Shown piece by piece: positions 29,808 to 38,446 of a stretch of 55,848 nt of DNA. The first letter of the stretch is position 1. Every line of letters starts with the position of its first letter. Source of the DNA: Cellulomonas sp. RIT-PI-Y. Lineage in GTDB: Bacteria > Actinomycetota > Actinomycetes > Actinomycetales > Cellulomonadaceae. The translations under genes were made by a program, and so were the position numbers. The stretch covers positions 1 to 55,848 of the forward strand of contig NZ_JANZKP010000021.1 in the NCBI RefSeq assembly GCF_025642745.1, given 5' to 3'. The notes beneath the pieces were generated by a model. That model did no database searches and was not told the DNA's origin. It saw only the letters and a program-made list of their open reading frames with translations.

Positions 29808-31142
29808 ATGACCGAGGACCTGAGGAAGGCGAGCCGCGACAGCGGCGAGGCCGTGATGAGCGACGGCGACCGCCAGCGCAGGATGCGCAAGGTGATCCTG
29901 ACCGCGGGCGCCGGGCACTTCGTCGAGTGGTTCGACTTCGGCCTCTACGGCACGCTCGCCACCGTCATCTCGATGCACTTCTTCCGCGAGGGCAACGCCC
30001 AGGCGGCCATGCTGTCCACCTTCGCGATCTTCGGCGCCGGCTTCGTCATGCGACCGCTCGGCGGCCTGTTCTGGGGCTCGATGGGCGACCGGATCGGCCG
30101 CAAGACCACCCTCGCGTCGGTCATCCTGCTGACCAGCGGGGCGACCTTCGTGATGGGCCTGCTGCCGACCTACCAGTCGGTGGGGCTGCTGGCGCCGGCG
30201 CTGCTGGTGGTCGTGCGCCTGGTGCAGGGATTCGCGGCGGGCGGCGAGAGCTCCGGGGCGACCGCGCTGCTCGCGGAGTACGCCCCGAGCAACCGCCGCG
30301 GGTTCGTCACCAGCTTCATCGACGTGTTCGGCTTCGCGGCATTCATCGTCGGCGGCGGGCTGGTGTTCCTGGTGACCGCGCTGGCCGGCGAGGACGTGCT
30401 GAACGGCTGGGCCTGGCGCGTGCTGTTCATGCTCGCGCTGCCGCTCGGCCTGATCGGGCTGTACCTGCGGTCCCGGCTGGAGGACACCCCGGAGTTCCAG
30501 GCCGCGAAGGCCTCCGGCGACACGGTGAAGAACCCGCTGCGGCAGTCGATCACCAAGGGCTGGAGGTCGCTGCTGTTCTGCGTCGGGTTCGTGGTGATCA
30601 AGGCGGTCGGGCACTGGATCCTGCAGACCTTCATGCCGAGCTACCTCAAGCAGGACCTCGGCTACAGCGCCACCGTCGCCTACGGCGCCACCGTGATCGG
30701 CTTCATCGTGATCGCCGCGCTGGTGCCGGTGTTCGGCCTGCTGTCGGACCGGATCGGCCGCCGACCGGTGATGATCTTCGGCTGCACCGGGTTCCTGCTG
30801 TTCAGCTACCCGACGCTGATGCTGATGGGCTCCGGGCACTTCTGGGCGGCCACGCTCGCGATGGCCCTGCTCGGCCTGTTCATGGCCGCGTACGACGGCG
30901 CGATGAACGCCGCGATGGCCGAGCTGTTCCCGACCAACATCCGCTACGGCGGCATGTCCATCGCGTACAACGTCTCGGTGGCGATCTTCGGCGGCATCAC
31001 CCCCGCCTTCGCCGCCTTCCTGATCAGCCGGACCGGCGACAACCTGGCCCCGGCGTTCTACGTGATGGCCGCCGCGGCGGTCACCCTGGTCGTCGTGCTC
31101 CGCGCCCGGGAGACCGCACGGGAGCCGCTGAGCCACGCCTGA
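29808..31142 (+). CDS. MHS-type MFS metabolite:proton symporter
   Basis: 444 residues from ATG 29808 with GAGGTGAGG upstream. Twelve membrane helices. The loop motif GHFVEWFDFGLYG near the N-terminus, then RPLGGLFWGSMGDRIGRKTT and VRLVQGFAAGGESSG mark the MHS branch (ProP, ShiA, KgtP, CitA relatives), which imports small organic acids, betaines or polyols with protons. It is divergent from the FAD oxidoreductase and presumably brings in its substrate. Confidence 0.9.
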   Translation: MTEDLRKASRDSGEAVMSDGDRQRRMRKVILTAGAGHFVEWFDFGLYGTLATVISMHFFREGNAQAAMLSTFAIFGAGFVMRPLGGLFWGSMGDRIGRKTTLASVILLTSGATFVMGLLPTYQSVGLLAPALLVVVRLVQGFAAGGESSGATALLAEYAPSNRRGFVTSFIDVFGFAAFIVGGGLVFLVTALAGEDVLNGWAWRVLFMLALPLGLIGLYLRSRLEDTPEFQAAKASGDTVKNPLRQSITKGWRSLLFCVGFVVIKAVGHWILQTFMPSYLKQDLGYSATVAYGATVIGFIVIAALVPVFGLLSDRIGRRPVMIFGCTGFLLFSYPTLMLMGSGHFWAATLAMALLGLFMAAYDGAMNAAMAELFPTNIRYGGMSIAYNVSVAIFGGITPAFAAFLISRTGDNLAPAFYVMAAAAVTLVVVLRARETAREPLSHA

Positions 31143-31144
31143 GG

Positions 31145-31762
31145 TCAGGCGTGCCGCAGCATCCAGGCGTGCATCGCGATCGCCGCGGCCGCGCCCGCGT
31201 TCATCGACCGGGTGGACCCGTACTGCGTGATGTGCAGCACCGCCTCGGCCGCCTCCTGGGCGGCCGGGGTGAGCCCGGTCGACTCCTGCCCGAACAGCAG
31301 CACGCACTCCCGGGGCAGCGGGTAGCCCTCCAGCGGCACCGACCCCGGCACGTTGTCGATCCCGATCACCGGCAGCCCGGCCTCCGCCGCCCACGCCACC
31401 AGGTCCGAGGCCTCCGGGTGGTGCCGGACGTGCAGGTAGCGGTCGGTGACCATCGCCCCGCGCCGGTTCCAGCGCCGCCGGCCGACCACGTGCACCCCGG
31501 CCACGTTGAACGCGTTGGCGGTCCGCACCACCGACCCGATGTTGAGGTCGTGCGCCCAGTTCTCGATCGCGACATGGAACGGGTGCCGCCGGGTGTCCAG
31601 GTCCGCGACGATCGCCTCCACCGTCCAGTACCGGTACCGGTCGGCGACATTGCGGCGGTCGCCCTCGGCGAGCAGCTGCGGGTCGTAGCGCGGGTCGTCG
31701 GGCAGCGGCCCGGTCCAGGGCCCGACGCCCACCTCACGGTCATCGTTGGTCACACCGGACAT
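31145..31762 (-). CDS. SPOUT-family RNA 2'-O-methyltransferase
   Basis: 205 residues from ATG 31762; an in-frame start nine codons earlier is less likely. The three SPOUT (TrmH/SpoU) motifs are visible: WAHDLNIGSVVRTANAF, CVLLFGQESTGLTP and QYGSTRSMNAGAAAAIAMH, which build the knotted S-adenosylmethionine site. There is an N-terminal region of ~55 residues before the catalytic domain. It methylates a tRNA or rRNA ribose; which one is not clear. Convergent with the MFS gene with a two-base gap. Confidence 0.9.
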   Translation of the reverse strand: MSGVTNDDREVGVGPWTGPLPDDPRYDPQLLAEGDRRNVADRYRYWTVEAIVADLDTRRHPFHVAIENWAHDLNIGSVVRTANAFNVAGVHVVGRRRWNRRGAMVTDRYLHVRHHPEASDLVAWAAEAGLPVIGIDNVPGSVPLEGYPLPRECVLLFGQESTGLTPAAQEAAEAVLHITQYGSTRSMNAGAAAAIAMHAWMLRHA

Positions 31763-31836
31763 CGTCCCCGATCCGCACAGTGCCCTCACACCGGGTCCCG
31801 GGGGCCGCGCGGCCCGGCGGCCGTACGCTGGTGGTC

Positions 31837-32535
31837 ATGTCCCTGACGACCACGCTGGCCGCCCTCCCCATGATCGGACCCCGGCCGGCGCTGGGCCCGG
31901 ACTGGCTGAACGCCGATCACCTGATCCAGTCCTTCGGGACCTACGCGCTGATCGGGATCGTCATCGTGGTCTTCATCGAGACCGGCCTGCTGTTCCCGCT
32001 GCTGCCCGGCGACTCCCTGCTGTTCACCGCCGGCGCGCTGGTCGCCCAGCAGCAGCTGGACTTCCCGCTCTGGCTGCTCTGCCTGCTGATCTTCACCGCG
32101 GCGTTCGCCGGCGACCAGCTGGCCTACCTGATCGGAGCCAAGGGCGGCCGCAAGCTGTTCTCCCGCCCGGACTCGCGGATCTTCAAGCAGAAGTACATCG
32201 ACGAGACCTACAAGTACTTCGACAAGTACGGCGGCCGGACCATCATCATCGCCCGCTTCGTGCCGATCGTGCGGACCTACGCCCCGGTCGCGGCCGGGGT
32301 CGGCAGGATGAGCTACCGGCACTTCGTGTCCTTCAACGTGCTCGGCGCCCTGTTCTGGGGGGTCGGGGTCACACTGCTCGGCTACGCGCTCGGCAACATC
32401 CAGTTCGTCAAGGACAACATCGAGGCGCTGATCGTGCTGATCGTGCTGGTCTCGGTGATCCCGATGGGCATCGAGATCCTCCGGGCCCGCCGCGACGCGA
32501 AGCGGGAGCGGAGCACACCGGGGAGCGCGGCATGA
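31837..32535 (+). CDS. DedA-family membrane protein (first)
   Basis: 232 residues from ATG 31837; TACGCT lies exactly seven bases upstream, suggesting a leaderless transcript. SNARE-assoc/DedA domain with about five membrane segments: VFIETGLLFPLLPGDSLLF, FAGDQLAYLIGAKGG, and ARFVPIVRTYAPVAAGVGRM, containing the family's Arg-Pro region. DedA proteins are implicated in undecaprenyl-phosphate or phosphatidyl lipid recycling and membrane integrity. Its stop overlaps the start of the next gene (ATGA). Confidence 0.92.
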   Translation: MSLTTTLAALPMIGPRPALGPDWLNADHLIQSFGTYALIGIVIVVFIETGLLFPLLPGDSLLFTAGALVAQQQLDFPLWLLCLLIFTAAFAGDQLAYLIGAKGGRKLFSRPDSRIFKQKYIDETYKYFDKYGGRTIIIARFVPIVRTYAPVAAGVGRMSYRHFVSFNVLGALFWGVGVTLLGYALGNIQFVKDNIEALIVLIVLVSVIPMGIEILRARRDAKRERSTPGSAA

Positions 32536-33329
32536 CCGCACGGCCGATCTCCTCCTGGCTGTCCGACATGGACGGCGTGCTGGTGCACGAGGGCGTGGCC
32601 CTGCCCGGCGCACCGGAGTTCGTCCGCAGCCTGCGCGAGGCCGAACTGCCCTTCCTGGTGCTGACCAACAACTCGATCTTCACCCCGCGCGACCTGCGCG
32701 CCCGGCTGGCCGGGTCCGGGATCGACATCGACGAGTCGTCGCTGTGGACCTCGGCGCTGGCCACCGCGCAGTTCCTCACCGACCAGATGCCGAACGGCTC
32801 CGCCTACGTGATCGGCGAGGCCGGGCTGACCACCGCGCTCTACGAGGCCGGGTACACCCTCACCTCCGCCGACCCGGACTTCGTGGTGCTGGGCGAGACC
32901 AGGACCTACTCCTTCGAGGCGATCACCCGGGCGATCCGGCTGATCCAGGGCGGCGCGCGATTCATCGCGACCAACCCGGACGTGACCGGCCCCAGCCAGG
33001 AGGGCGACCTGCCCGCCACCGGCGCGGTCGCCGCGATGATCACCGCCGCCACCGGCCGCCAGCCGTACTTCGTCGGGAAGCCGAACCCGATGATGATCCG
33101 GTCCGCGCTGAACCGGATCGACGCGCACTCGGAGACCACCGCCATGATCGGCGACCGGATGGACACCGACGTGGTGGCCGGGATCGAGGCCGGGCTGCGC
33201 ACCTTCCTGGTGCTGACCGGCTCGACCCGCCCGGACGACGTCGCGCGCTACCCGTTCCGGCCCACCCAGGTCGTCGACTCGATCGCCGACCTGGTCGAGC
33301 GGGTGCCGGACTGGGCCGCCGAGCGCTGA
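32532..33329 (+). CDS. HAD-IIA family phosphatase (NagD-like)
   Basis: 265 residues from ATG 32532. HAD motifs: I SDMDGVLVHEG (nucleophile Asp), II LVLTNNS, III with the GKPNPMMI lysine, IV MIGDRMDTDVVAG. The cap lies between motifs II and III, as in subclass IIA (NagD/PNPase-like). Hydrolyses small phosphate esters such as sugar or nucleoside phosphates. Coupled to the DedA gene. The exact substrate is unknown. Confidence 0.92.
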   Translation: MTARPISSWLSDMDGVLVHEGVALPGAPEFVRSLREAELPFLVLTNNSIFTPRDLRARLAGSGIDIDESSLWTSALATAQFLTDQMPNGSAYVIGEAGLTTALYEAGYTLTSADPDFVVLGETRTYSFEAITRAIRLIQGGARFIATNPDVTGPSQEGDLPATGAVAAMITAATGRQPYFVGKPNPMMIRSALNRIDAHSETTAMIGDRMDTDVVAGIEAGLRTFLVLTGSTRPDDVARYPFRPTQVVDSIADLVERVPDWAAER

Positions 33330-33341
33330 GGGGCCGGGGAC

Positions 33342-34088
33342 GTGCGGGTGCCGAAGGGCTGGATCCCGGACCAGCACGGCGCGTGGGCCATGCTGCTCGC
33401 CCCGGTCCTGGTCGGCTCGCTGATCGGTGACACCTCCTGGTGGCACCTGCTGCTGGCCGTCGCCTGGCTGTCGTCGTACGGCACCTACTTCGCCGCGACC
33501 CGCTGGCTGCGGTCGGGACGGCGGGCGCGGTACCGCCCACCGCTGCTCGGGCACGCCGCGCTCCTGGTGGTGCTCGGCGGCGGGCTGCTGATCGCCCGGC
33601 CCGGCCTGCTCCGGTGGGCGCCGGTCTACGCGGTGCTGCTGGCGGTGTCCCTGGTCTGCTCGCACCGCCGGGCCGACCGGTCCTGGCTGAACGACGTGGT
33701 CACCGTGCTGTCCGCGTCGCTGATGACCGTGGTCGCCGCGGGGCTGGACGGTCCTGCTCCCGGTGACTCCTGGATCGCGGCGGGGCTGCTCGCGGCGTAC
33801 TTCCTCGGCACCGTGCCCTATGTGAAGACGATGATCCGGGACCGGGGGAAGCCCCGCACCTACCGGATCTCCCTCGGGTACCACGCGGCGCTGCTGATCG
33901 GGGCGTCGGAGGCCGCCTGGTGGCCGGGCAGCCCGGGGCGGACCTGGCTGCTGGTGGCGATCGCGGTCGCACTGCTGCTGCGGGCCGCGCTGCTGCCGCG
34001 GCGGGACCGGGTGCGTCCGGCGGTGGTCGGCGCGGGGGAGGTCGTCGCGACGGTCGCGGTCGTCGCCGGCACGCTGCTGGTGCTCTGA
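33342..34088 (+). CDS. YwiC-like membrane protein
   Basis: 248 residues from GTG 33342 with GGGGA upstream. About seven or eight hydrophobic segments. The N-terminal PDQHGAWAMLLAPVLVG and later YFLGTVPYVKTMIRDRGK blocks match YwiC-like proteins, a family with an UbiA-like appearance but no assigned role. It follows the HAD phosphatase by 12 bases, so it is probably in the same transcript. Convergent with the next gene. Confidence 0.82.
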   Translation: MRVPKGWIPDQHGAWAMLLAPVLVGSLIGDTSWWHLLLAVAWLSSYGTYFAATRWLRSGRRARYRPPLLGHAALLVVLGGGLLIARPGLLRWAPVYAVLLAVSLVCSHRRADRSWLNDVVTVLSASLMTVVAAGLDGPAPGDSWIAAGLLAAYFLGTVPYVKTMIRDRGKPRTYRISLGYHAALLIGASEAAWWPGSPGRTWLLVAIAVALLLRAALLPRRDRVRPAVVGAGEVVATVAVVAGTLLVL

Positions 34089-34089
34089 G

Positions 34090-34812
34090 TCAGCCGGTCC
34101 GGCCGAGCAGGTCCGCCACCGCCCACAGCGTCGCCACCCGGGGCAGGATCCGCTCGACGTCGGTCTCCCCGACCGCCCAGGACAGCGCACTGCCGCCCTG
34201 GAACCGCAGCACCTGCAGCTGGGCGTCCTCCCGCAGCAGCCGGTTGCGCAGCTGCTCGTCCAGCACCAGGACCCCCGGCTCCACCGCCCCGACGTGCCAC
34301 ACCGCGTCGAACCGCGGGTCGCCGGTGGGCGACTCGGGCATCAGCTCGAGGGTCGGGGCCAGGATCCGCGGGGTCAGCTGCACCACCGGGCCGTCACCGG
34401 GCAGCTCCAGCACGATCACGTGCCGCTGGTGCTGCGGGGTGGTCGTCGTGCCGGGGCGCCGCCGGCCGTTCCAGGTCCAGGTGAACGAGCTGACCGGGAA
34501 CCCCCGGTAGGACCGGCCCAGCTCCTCGCTCGCCCGGCCGGTCGGCTCGGTGAACGGCGGCGACCCGCGCCACGGGCCGTCGGGGGCGACGGTCGCGGTC
34601 CACCCGTTGCGCCCGGCCCAGTCCGCGACCGCCTCGCGCCGCTGCCGGGACCGGGTCCGCAGCACCGAGAACCCCACCAGGGCGATCATCGGCACCAGGA
34701 CGAGCAACGCCCAGCCCCGCTCCGGGCCGTCCAGCACGGCGGCGCCGACCCCGCCGACCACGGCGAGCGCCAGCAGGGCCAGTGGGAAGGGGTCGAGCCT
34801 GCGCGGCGTCAC
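34090..34812 (-). CDS. Two-helix membrane protein of unknown function
   Basis: 240 residues from GTG 34812, which overlaps the pyrE stop (GTGA), so translation is coupled to pyrE. Two N-terminal membrane helices (about 9-27 and 33-49) are followed by a ~190-residue cytoplasmic region containing GRSYRGFPVSSFTWTW, then VIVLELPG and RFDAVWHVG. This soluble part resembles hypothetical actinobacterial proteins but I cannot name the family. Confidence 0.75.
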   Translation of the reverse strand: MTPRRLDPFPLALLALAVVGGVGAAVLDGPERGWALLVLVPMIALVGFSVLRTRSRQRREAVADWAGRNGWTATVAPDGPWRGSPPFTEPTGRASEELGRSYRGFPVSSFTWTWNGRRRPGTTTTPQHQRHVIVLELPGDGPVVQLTPRILAPTLELMPESPTGDPRFDAVWHVGAVEPGVLVLDEQLRNRLLREDAQLQVLRFQGGSALSWAVGETDVERILPRVATLWAVADLLGRTG

Positions 34813-35384
34813 GCCAGCCCGAGGTCGGACAGGCTGAACAGATAGTGGTAGGGCACGCCGTAGGCCTCGATCTTCTGCTGCGCCCCGGTGTCCCGGTCCA
34901 CGATCACCGCGACGCCGCGCACGTCGGCACCGGCCTCCCGGGCGGCCTCCAGCGCGGTGATAGGCGACCCGCCGGTGGTCGAGGTGTCCTCCAGGATCAC
35001 CACCGGGCGACCGGCGATGTCCGGGCCCTCGATCCGGCGCTGCATCCCGTGCGCCTTGGCCTCCTTGCGGACCACGAAGGCGTCCAGGTCCTGGCCACGG
35101 GAAGCCGCGGCGTGCAGCAGCGCGGTCGCGACCGGGTCGGCGCCCAGGGTCAGGCCGCCGACCGCCTCGATGTCCGCGGTGCCGAGCCCGACCTCCTCCA
35201 GGTGGTCCAGCAGCACGTGGCCGACCAGCGGGGCGGCCCGGTGGTGCAGGGTGATCCGGCGCAGGTCGACGTAGTAGTCGGCCTCCTTGCCCGAGGACAG
35301 GGTGACCCTGCCGCGCACGACGGCCAGCTCGGTGATCAGGTCGCGCAGCTGCTCGCGCGGGGTGGGGGACATCGCGGTGTTCAC
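34809..35384 (-). CDS. pyrE: Orotate phosphoribosyltransferase
   Basis: Adds phosphoribosyl from PRPP to orotate in pyrimidine synthesis. 191 residues from GTG 35384; ATG 35372 would give 187. GTG is preferred because TACCCT lies exactly seven bases upstream. The PRPP-binding loop VVILEDTSTTGGSP is clear, as is VRKEAKAHG, with the flexible-loop lysine. Full length and ordinary. Confidence 0.94.
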   Translation of the reverse strand: MNTAMSPTPREQLRDLITELAVVRGRVTLSSGKEADYYVDLRRITLHHRAAPLVGHVLLDHLEEVGLGTADIEAVGGLTLGADPVATALLHAAASRGQDLDAFVVRKEAKAHGMQRRIEGPDIAGRPVVILEDTSTTGGSPITALEAAREAGADVRGVAVIVDRDTGAQQKIEAYGVPYHYLFSLSDLGLA

Positions 35385-35401
35385 GTCCCCCAGGGTACGG
35401 C

Positions 35402-36172
35402 TCAGTCGCCGAAGCCCAGCGTCCGCCGGGGCTGGTTCAGCGCGCGCACCGCGGAACGGGGCAGCACCCGCAGCAGGGCCGAGCCGGCCCGGTAGCGCAG
35501 GCTCGGGGTGGAGATCACCGCGCCGCGGCGCACGTCGGCCAGCGCGGTGGCGACCACGCGCTCCGCGCTCAACCAGGCGATCTCCGGGACGCGCTGGTCG
35601 ATGCCGGCCCGCTCGTGGAACTCGGTGTGGGTCAGACCGGGGCACAGCACGGTCGCGGTGACCCCGGTGCCGTGCAGCTCGGAGGCCAGGCCCTCGGTGA
35701 AGGTCCGGACCCATGCCTTGTGCGCGGAGTAGGTGCCGGTGGCGGTGAGCGCGGCCACCGACGCGACGTTGAGGATCGCGCCCCGGCCCCGGCGCACCAT
35801 CGGTTCGGCCGCGGCGCGGGACAGCACCAGCACCGCCCGGACCATCAGGTCGAGCGCCGCCAGCTCCCGCGCCAGGTCACCGGTGACGAACCGCTGATGC
35901 AGCCCCAGCCCGGCGTTGTTCACCAGCAGGCCGACCGGTCGCTCGGTGCTCCGCAGCCGCTCGGCGACCCGTTCCAGGTCGCCGGAGTCCGTGAGGTCGG
36001 CGGGCAGCACCTCGACGTGGATCCCCGCGGCGGCCCGCAGCTGGGCCGCCAACCGCTCCAGCCGGTCGGCGTCCCGGGCGACCAGGACGACGTCGTGACG
36101 GGCGGTGGCCAGCTGCCAGGCGAACTCCAGGCCCAGCCCGGCGGAGGCTCCGGTGACGAGTGCGGTTCCCAT
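35402..36172 (-). CDS. Short-chain dehydrogenase
   Basis: 256 residues from ATG 36172, with TAGGGT exactly seven bases upstream. Rossmann loop TGASAGLGLEFAWQLA, LVNNAGLG, then Ser-142-type NVASVAALTATG and Tyr-Ser-Ala-His-Lys active site. The C-terminal ~60 residues fit the DltE/YciK-like SDRs. Divergent from xth, with both promoters in the 60-base gap. The substrate is unknown. Confidence 0.88.
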   Translation of the reverse strand: MGTALVTGASAGLGLEFAWQLATARHDVVLVARDADRLERLAAQLRAAAGIHVEVLPADLTDSGDLERVAERLRSTERPVGLLVNNAGLGLHQRFVTGDLARELAALDLMVRAVLVLSRAAAEPMVRRGRGAILNVASVAALTATGTYSAHKAWVRTFTEGLASELHGTGVTATVLCPGLTHTEFHERAGIDQRVPEIAWLSAERVVATALADVRRGAVISTPSLRYRAGSALLRVLPRSAVRALNQPRRTLGFGD

Positions 36173-36232
36173 GGGCGTCACCCTACGCAGGACTCCCCCG
36201 CACTGTCGGGACGAACCGGTAGCGTGCCCGTC

Positions 36233-37030
36233 ATGCGCCTCGCCACCTGGAACGTGAACTCGATCCGTGCCCGCGTCGACCGGGTGATCGCCTTCCTGGA
36301 GCGGTCCGGCACCGACGTGCTCGCCATGCAGGAGACCAAGTGCAAGGACGAGCAGTTCCCGCGCGAGGCCTTCGAGGCCGCCGGGTACGAGATCGTCACC
36401 AGCGGGTTCAGCCAGTGGAACGGGGTGGCGATCGCCTCCCGGGTCGGGATCACCGACGTCGAGCACGCCTTCGCCGGGCAGCCCGGCTGGGGCGAGGACC
36501 CGGTCACCGAGGCCCGGGCGCTCGGCGCCTCGTGCGGCGGGGTGCGGGTGTGGAGCCTCTACATCCCCAACGGCCGGGAGATCGACGACCCGCACTTCGC
36601 CTACAAGCTGGCCTGGCTGGAGGCGCTGCGCACCGAGTCGACCCGCTGGCTCGCCGAGGACCCGGCCCTGCCGGTGGCGATGGTCGGCGACTGGAACGTG
36701 GCCCCGCTGGACACCGACGTCTGGGACATCGACGTCTTCGCCGGGCGGACCCACGTCACCCCGGCGGAACGGGACGCGTTCGCCGCCTTCGCCGCCGCGG
36801 GGTACACCGAGGTCTCCCGCGAGCACCTGCCCGCCGAGCACACGTACACCTACTGGGACTACCAGCAGCTCCGGTTCCCCAAGAACCAGGGCATGCGGAT
36901 CGACTTCACCTGGGCCTCCCCCACCCTGGCCGCCCGGGTGTCCGAGGTGACCATCGACCGGAACGAGCGCAAGGGCAAGGGCGCCTCCGACCACGTGCCG
37001 GTGGTACTCGAGATCGCCGACGCCGCCTGA
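36233..37030 (+). CDS. xth: Exodeoxyribonuclease III / AP endonuclease
   Basis: 265 residues from ATG 36233, with TAGCGT exactly seven bases upstream. All EEP-family active-site motifs are present: WNVNSIRAR, QETKCKDEQFP (metal Glu), GDWNVAP, RIDFTWAS, and the C-terminal GASDHVPV with the catalytic His-Asp. It cuts at abasic sites in base-excision repair. Confidence 0.95.
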   Translation: MRLATWNVNSIRARVDRVIAFLERSGTDVLAMQETKCKDEQFPREAFEAAGYEIVTSGFSQWNGVAIASRVGITDVEHAFAGQPGWGEDPVTEARALGASCGGVRVWSLYIPNGREIDDPHFAYKLAWLEALRTESTRWLAEDPALPVAMVGDWNVAPLDTDVWDIDVFAGRTHVTPAERDAFAAFAAAGYTEVSREHLPAEHTYTYWDYQQLRFPKNQGMRIDFTWASPTLAARVSEVTIDRNERKGKGASDHVPVVLEIADAA

Positions 37031-37080
37031 CCGGGTGAACCCGCCGGTGCCGACACCGCCGCTGGGCTAGGTTGCCCGGT

Positions 37081-37692
37081 ATGAGCAGCGACGACCAGGG
37101 TGCCGAGCGCCGCTCGCCCTACGGTCCTGCGGGCGGGTGGACGCCTGCCGCCGGAGAGCCGCAGGGCGCCGCGGAGTCGCAGGGCGCCGCGGCGCAGCTC
37201 CCCGGCTACCAGCCGCCGCCGGGCACGTTCCTGCCCGGGCCGCAGGACCCGACCCGATCCACCGAGGCCTGGGCGACCGGGAACGCTCCGTCGTGGCAGC
37301 CGGCACCGGTCCAGCATCCCGGGTACCCGCCGCCGGTGCCGGTGCCCTACGGCGCGCCCTTCCCGCCCTACGTCGGCCAGTCGTACACGACGCCCGGCGG
37401 GTACCCCCAGATCTGGGCGCCGCCCCCGCCCTACGACGGCCTGGCGATCGCCTCGATCTCCACCAGCGGCGCGGCGGTCGTGCTCGCCTTCCTGACCCCG
37501 TTCTTCCTGCTGGCCGCACCGGTCGGTCTCGCGCTCGGCATCTGGTCGCTGGTCCGGGTCCGGCGGACCGGCGCGCAGGGCAAGGCCCTGGCGATCACCG
37601 GCCTGGTGCTGGGCGGGCTCGGCACCCTCGGGATCCTGGCGCTGGTCGCGCTCCTCGGGCTGGTGCTCTGGGCGTTCGGCACCGGATTCTGA
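37081..37692 (+). CDS. DUF4190 domain membrane protein
   Basis: 203 residues from ATG 37081 with TAGGTT exactly seven bases before it. The first ~115 residues are a Pro/Gly/Gln/Tyr-rich disordered segment. The last ~90 residues form two membrane helices joined by VRVRRTGAQGKALAITGLVLGG, the DUF4190 core. No function is known; such proteins are common at the actinobacterial membrane. One base separates it from the convergent TetR gene. Confidence 0.8.
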   Translation: MSSDDQGAERRSPYGPAGGWTPAAGEPQGAAESQGAAAQLPGYQPPPGTFLPGPQDPTRSTEAWATGNAPSWQPAPVQHPGYPPPVPVPYGAPFPPYVGQSYTTPGGYPQIWAPPPPYDGLAIASISTSGAAVVLAFLTPFFLLAAPVGLALGIWSLVRVRRTGAQGKALAITGLVLGGLGTLGILALVALLGLVLWAFGTGF

Positions 37693-37693
37693 G

Positions 37694-38293
37694 CTACAGC
37701 GCGACGGTGAGGTTCGCCTGCACCTGGGCGCGGACCGGGGCGAGCATGTCGATGCGACCGTCGGACAGCAGCCACTGGACCTGCATGCCGTCCATCACCG
37801 CGATCAGCTGGCGCGCGGCGGTCTGCGGATCGACGCCCTCGCGCAGCTGGCCGTCCTCGGCGGCCTCCCGGTAGGACACCGCGATCGCCTCGACGCTCTG
37901 CTCGTACCGGTCGACGAAGTAGTCGTGCGCGGGGTGGTCGGCGGCGGTCGCCTCCGCGGAGACCACCGCGAACAGCTCGACGATCCCGCGACGGCCGGCG
38001 TTCAGCCGCACCAGGTCGACGGTCCGCCGCAGCGTCTCGACCCCGCGGGTGCCCGCACCGGCCATCTGCCGCCGGGCGGCGACGTCGCGCTGCTCCAGCA
38101 CGGCCAGCAGCAGAGCCTCCTTGGTCGGGAAGTGGTGCAGCAGTCCCGGGTGCGAGATGCCGCACCGGGCGGCGATGTCGCGCAGACTGGCGCCGCGGTA
38201 CCCGGACTCGCCGAAGATCGCCACCGCCTGCGCCAGGATCTCCGCCTTCTTGGCCCGCCCCTTGGCGTATCCCGGCAATGCCTCGGTGCTCAT
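37694..38293 (-). CDS. TetR-family transcriptional regulator
   Basis: 199 residues from ATG 38293 with an AGAGGG eight bases upstream. N-terminal HTH: AKKAEILAQAVAIFGESGYRGASLRDIAARCGISHPGLLHHFPTKEALLLAVLE. The C-terminal ligand domain is of the BetI-like TetR_C type (LNAGRRGIVELFAVVSAEAT). Divergent from the beta-glucosidase gene with a probable operator between, so it likely represses that gene. Confidence 0.9.
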   Translation of the reverse strand: MSTEALPGYAKGRAKKAEILAQAVAIFGESGYRGASLRDIAARCGISHPGLLHHFPTKEALLLAVLEQRDVAARRQMAGAGTRGVETLRRTVDLVRLNAGRRGIVELFAVVSAEATAADHPAHDYFVDRYEQSVEAIAVSYREAAEDGQLREGVDPQTAARQLIAVMDGMQVQWLLSDGRIDMLAPVRAQVQANLTVAL

Positions 38294-38375
38294 TCGCTCG
38301 CCCTCTCCGTCGATGGTCGGCGCCGACAGGCGATTGTGACACCGACCAGTCCCGCCGAGCGGGCTGGGCACAATG

Positions 38376-38391
38376 CCGACCGAACGGTAGG
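38376..38391. promoter_or_regulatory. Probable TetR operator between tetR-type and GH3 genes
   Basis: CCGACCG-AA-CGGTAGG is a 16-base imperfect palindrome (six of seven arm positions match), placed 82 bases from the TetR start and 56 before the beta-glucosidase start. Related CCTACCG / CGGTAGG arms are common in TetR sites. Confidence 0.55.
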
Positions 38392-38446
38392 TTAGTAGCA
38401 ACCGCCCGGCGACCGACCCCCGGGCCATCGCACGCGGAGGTGCCCC

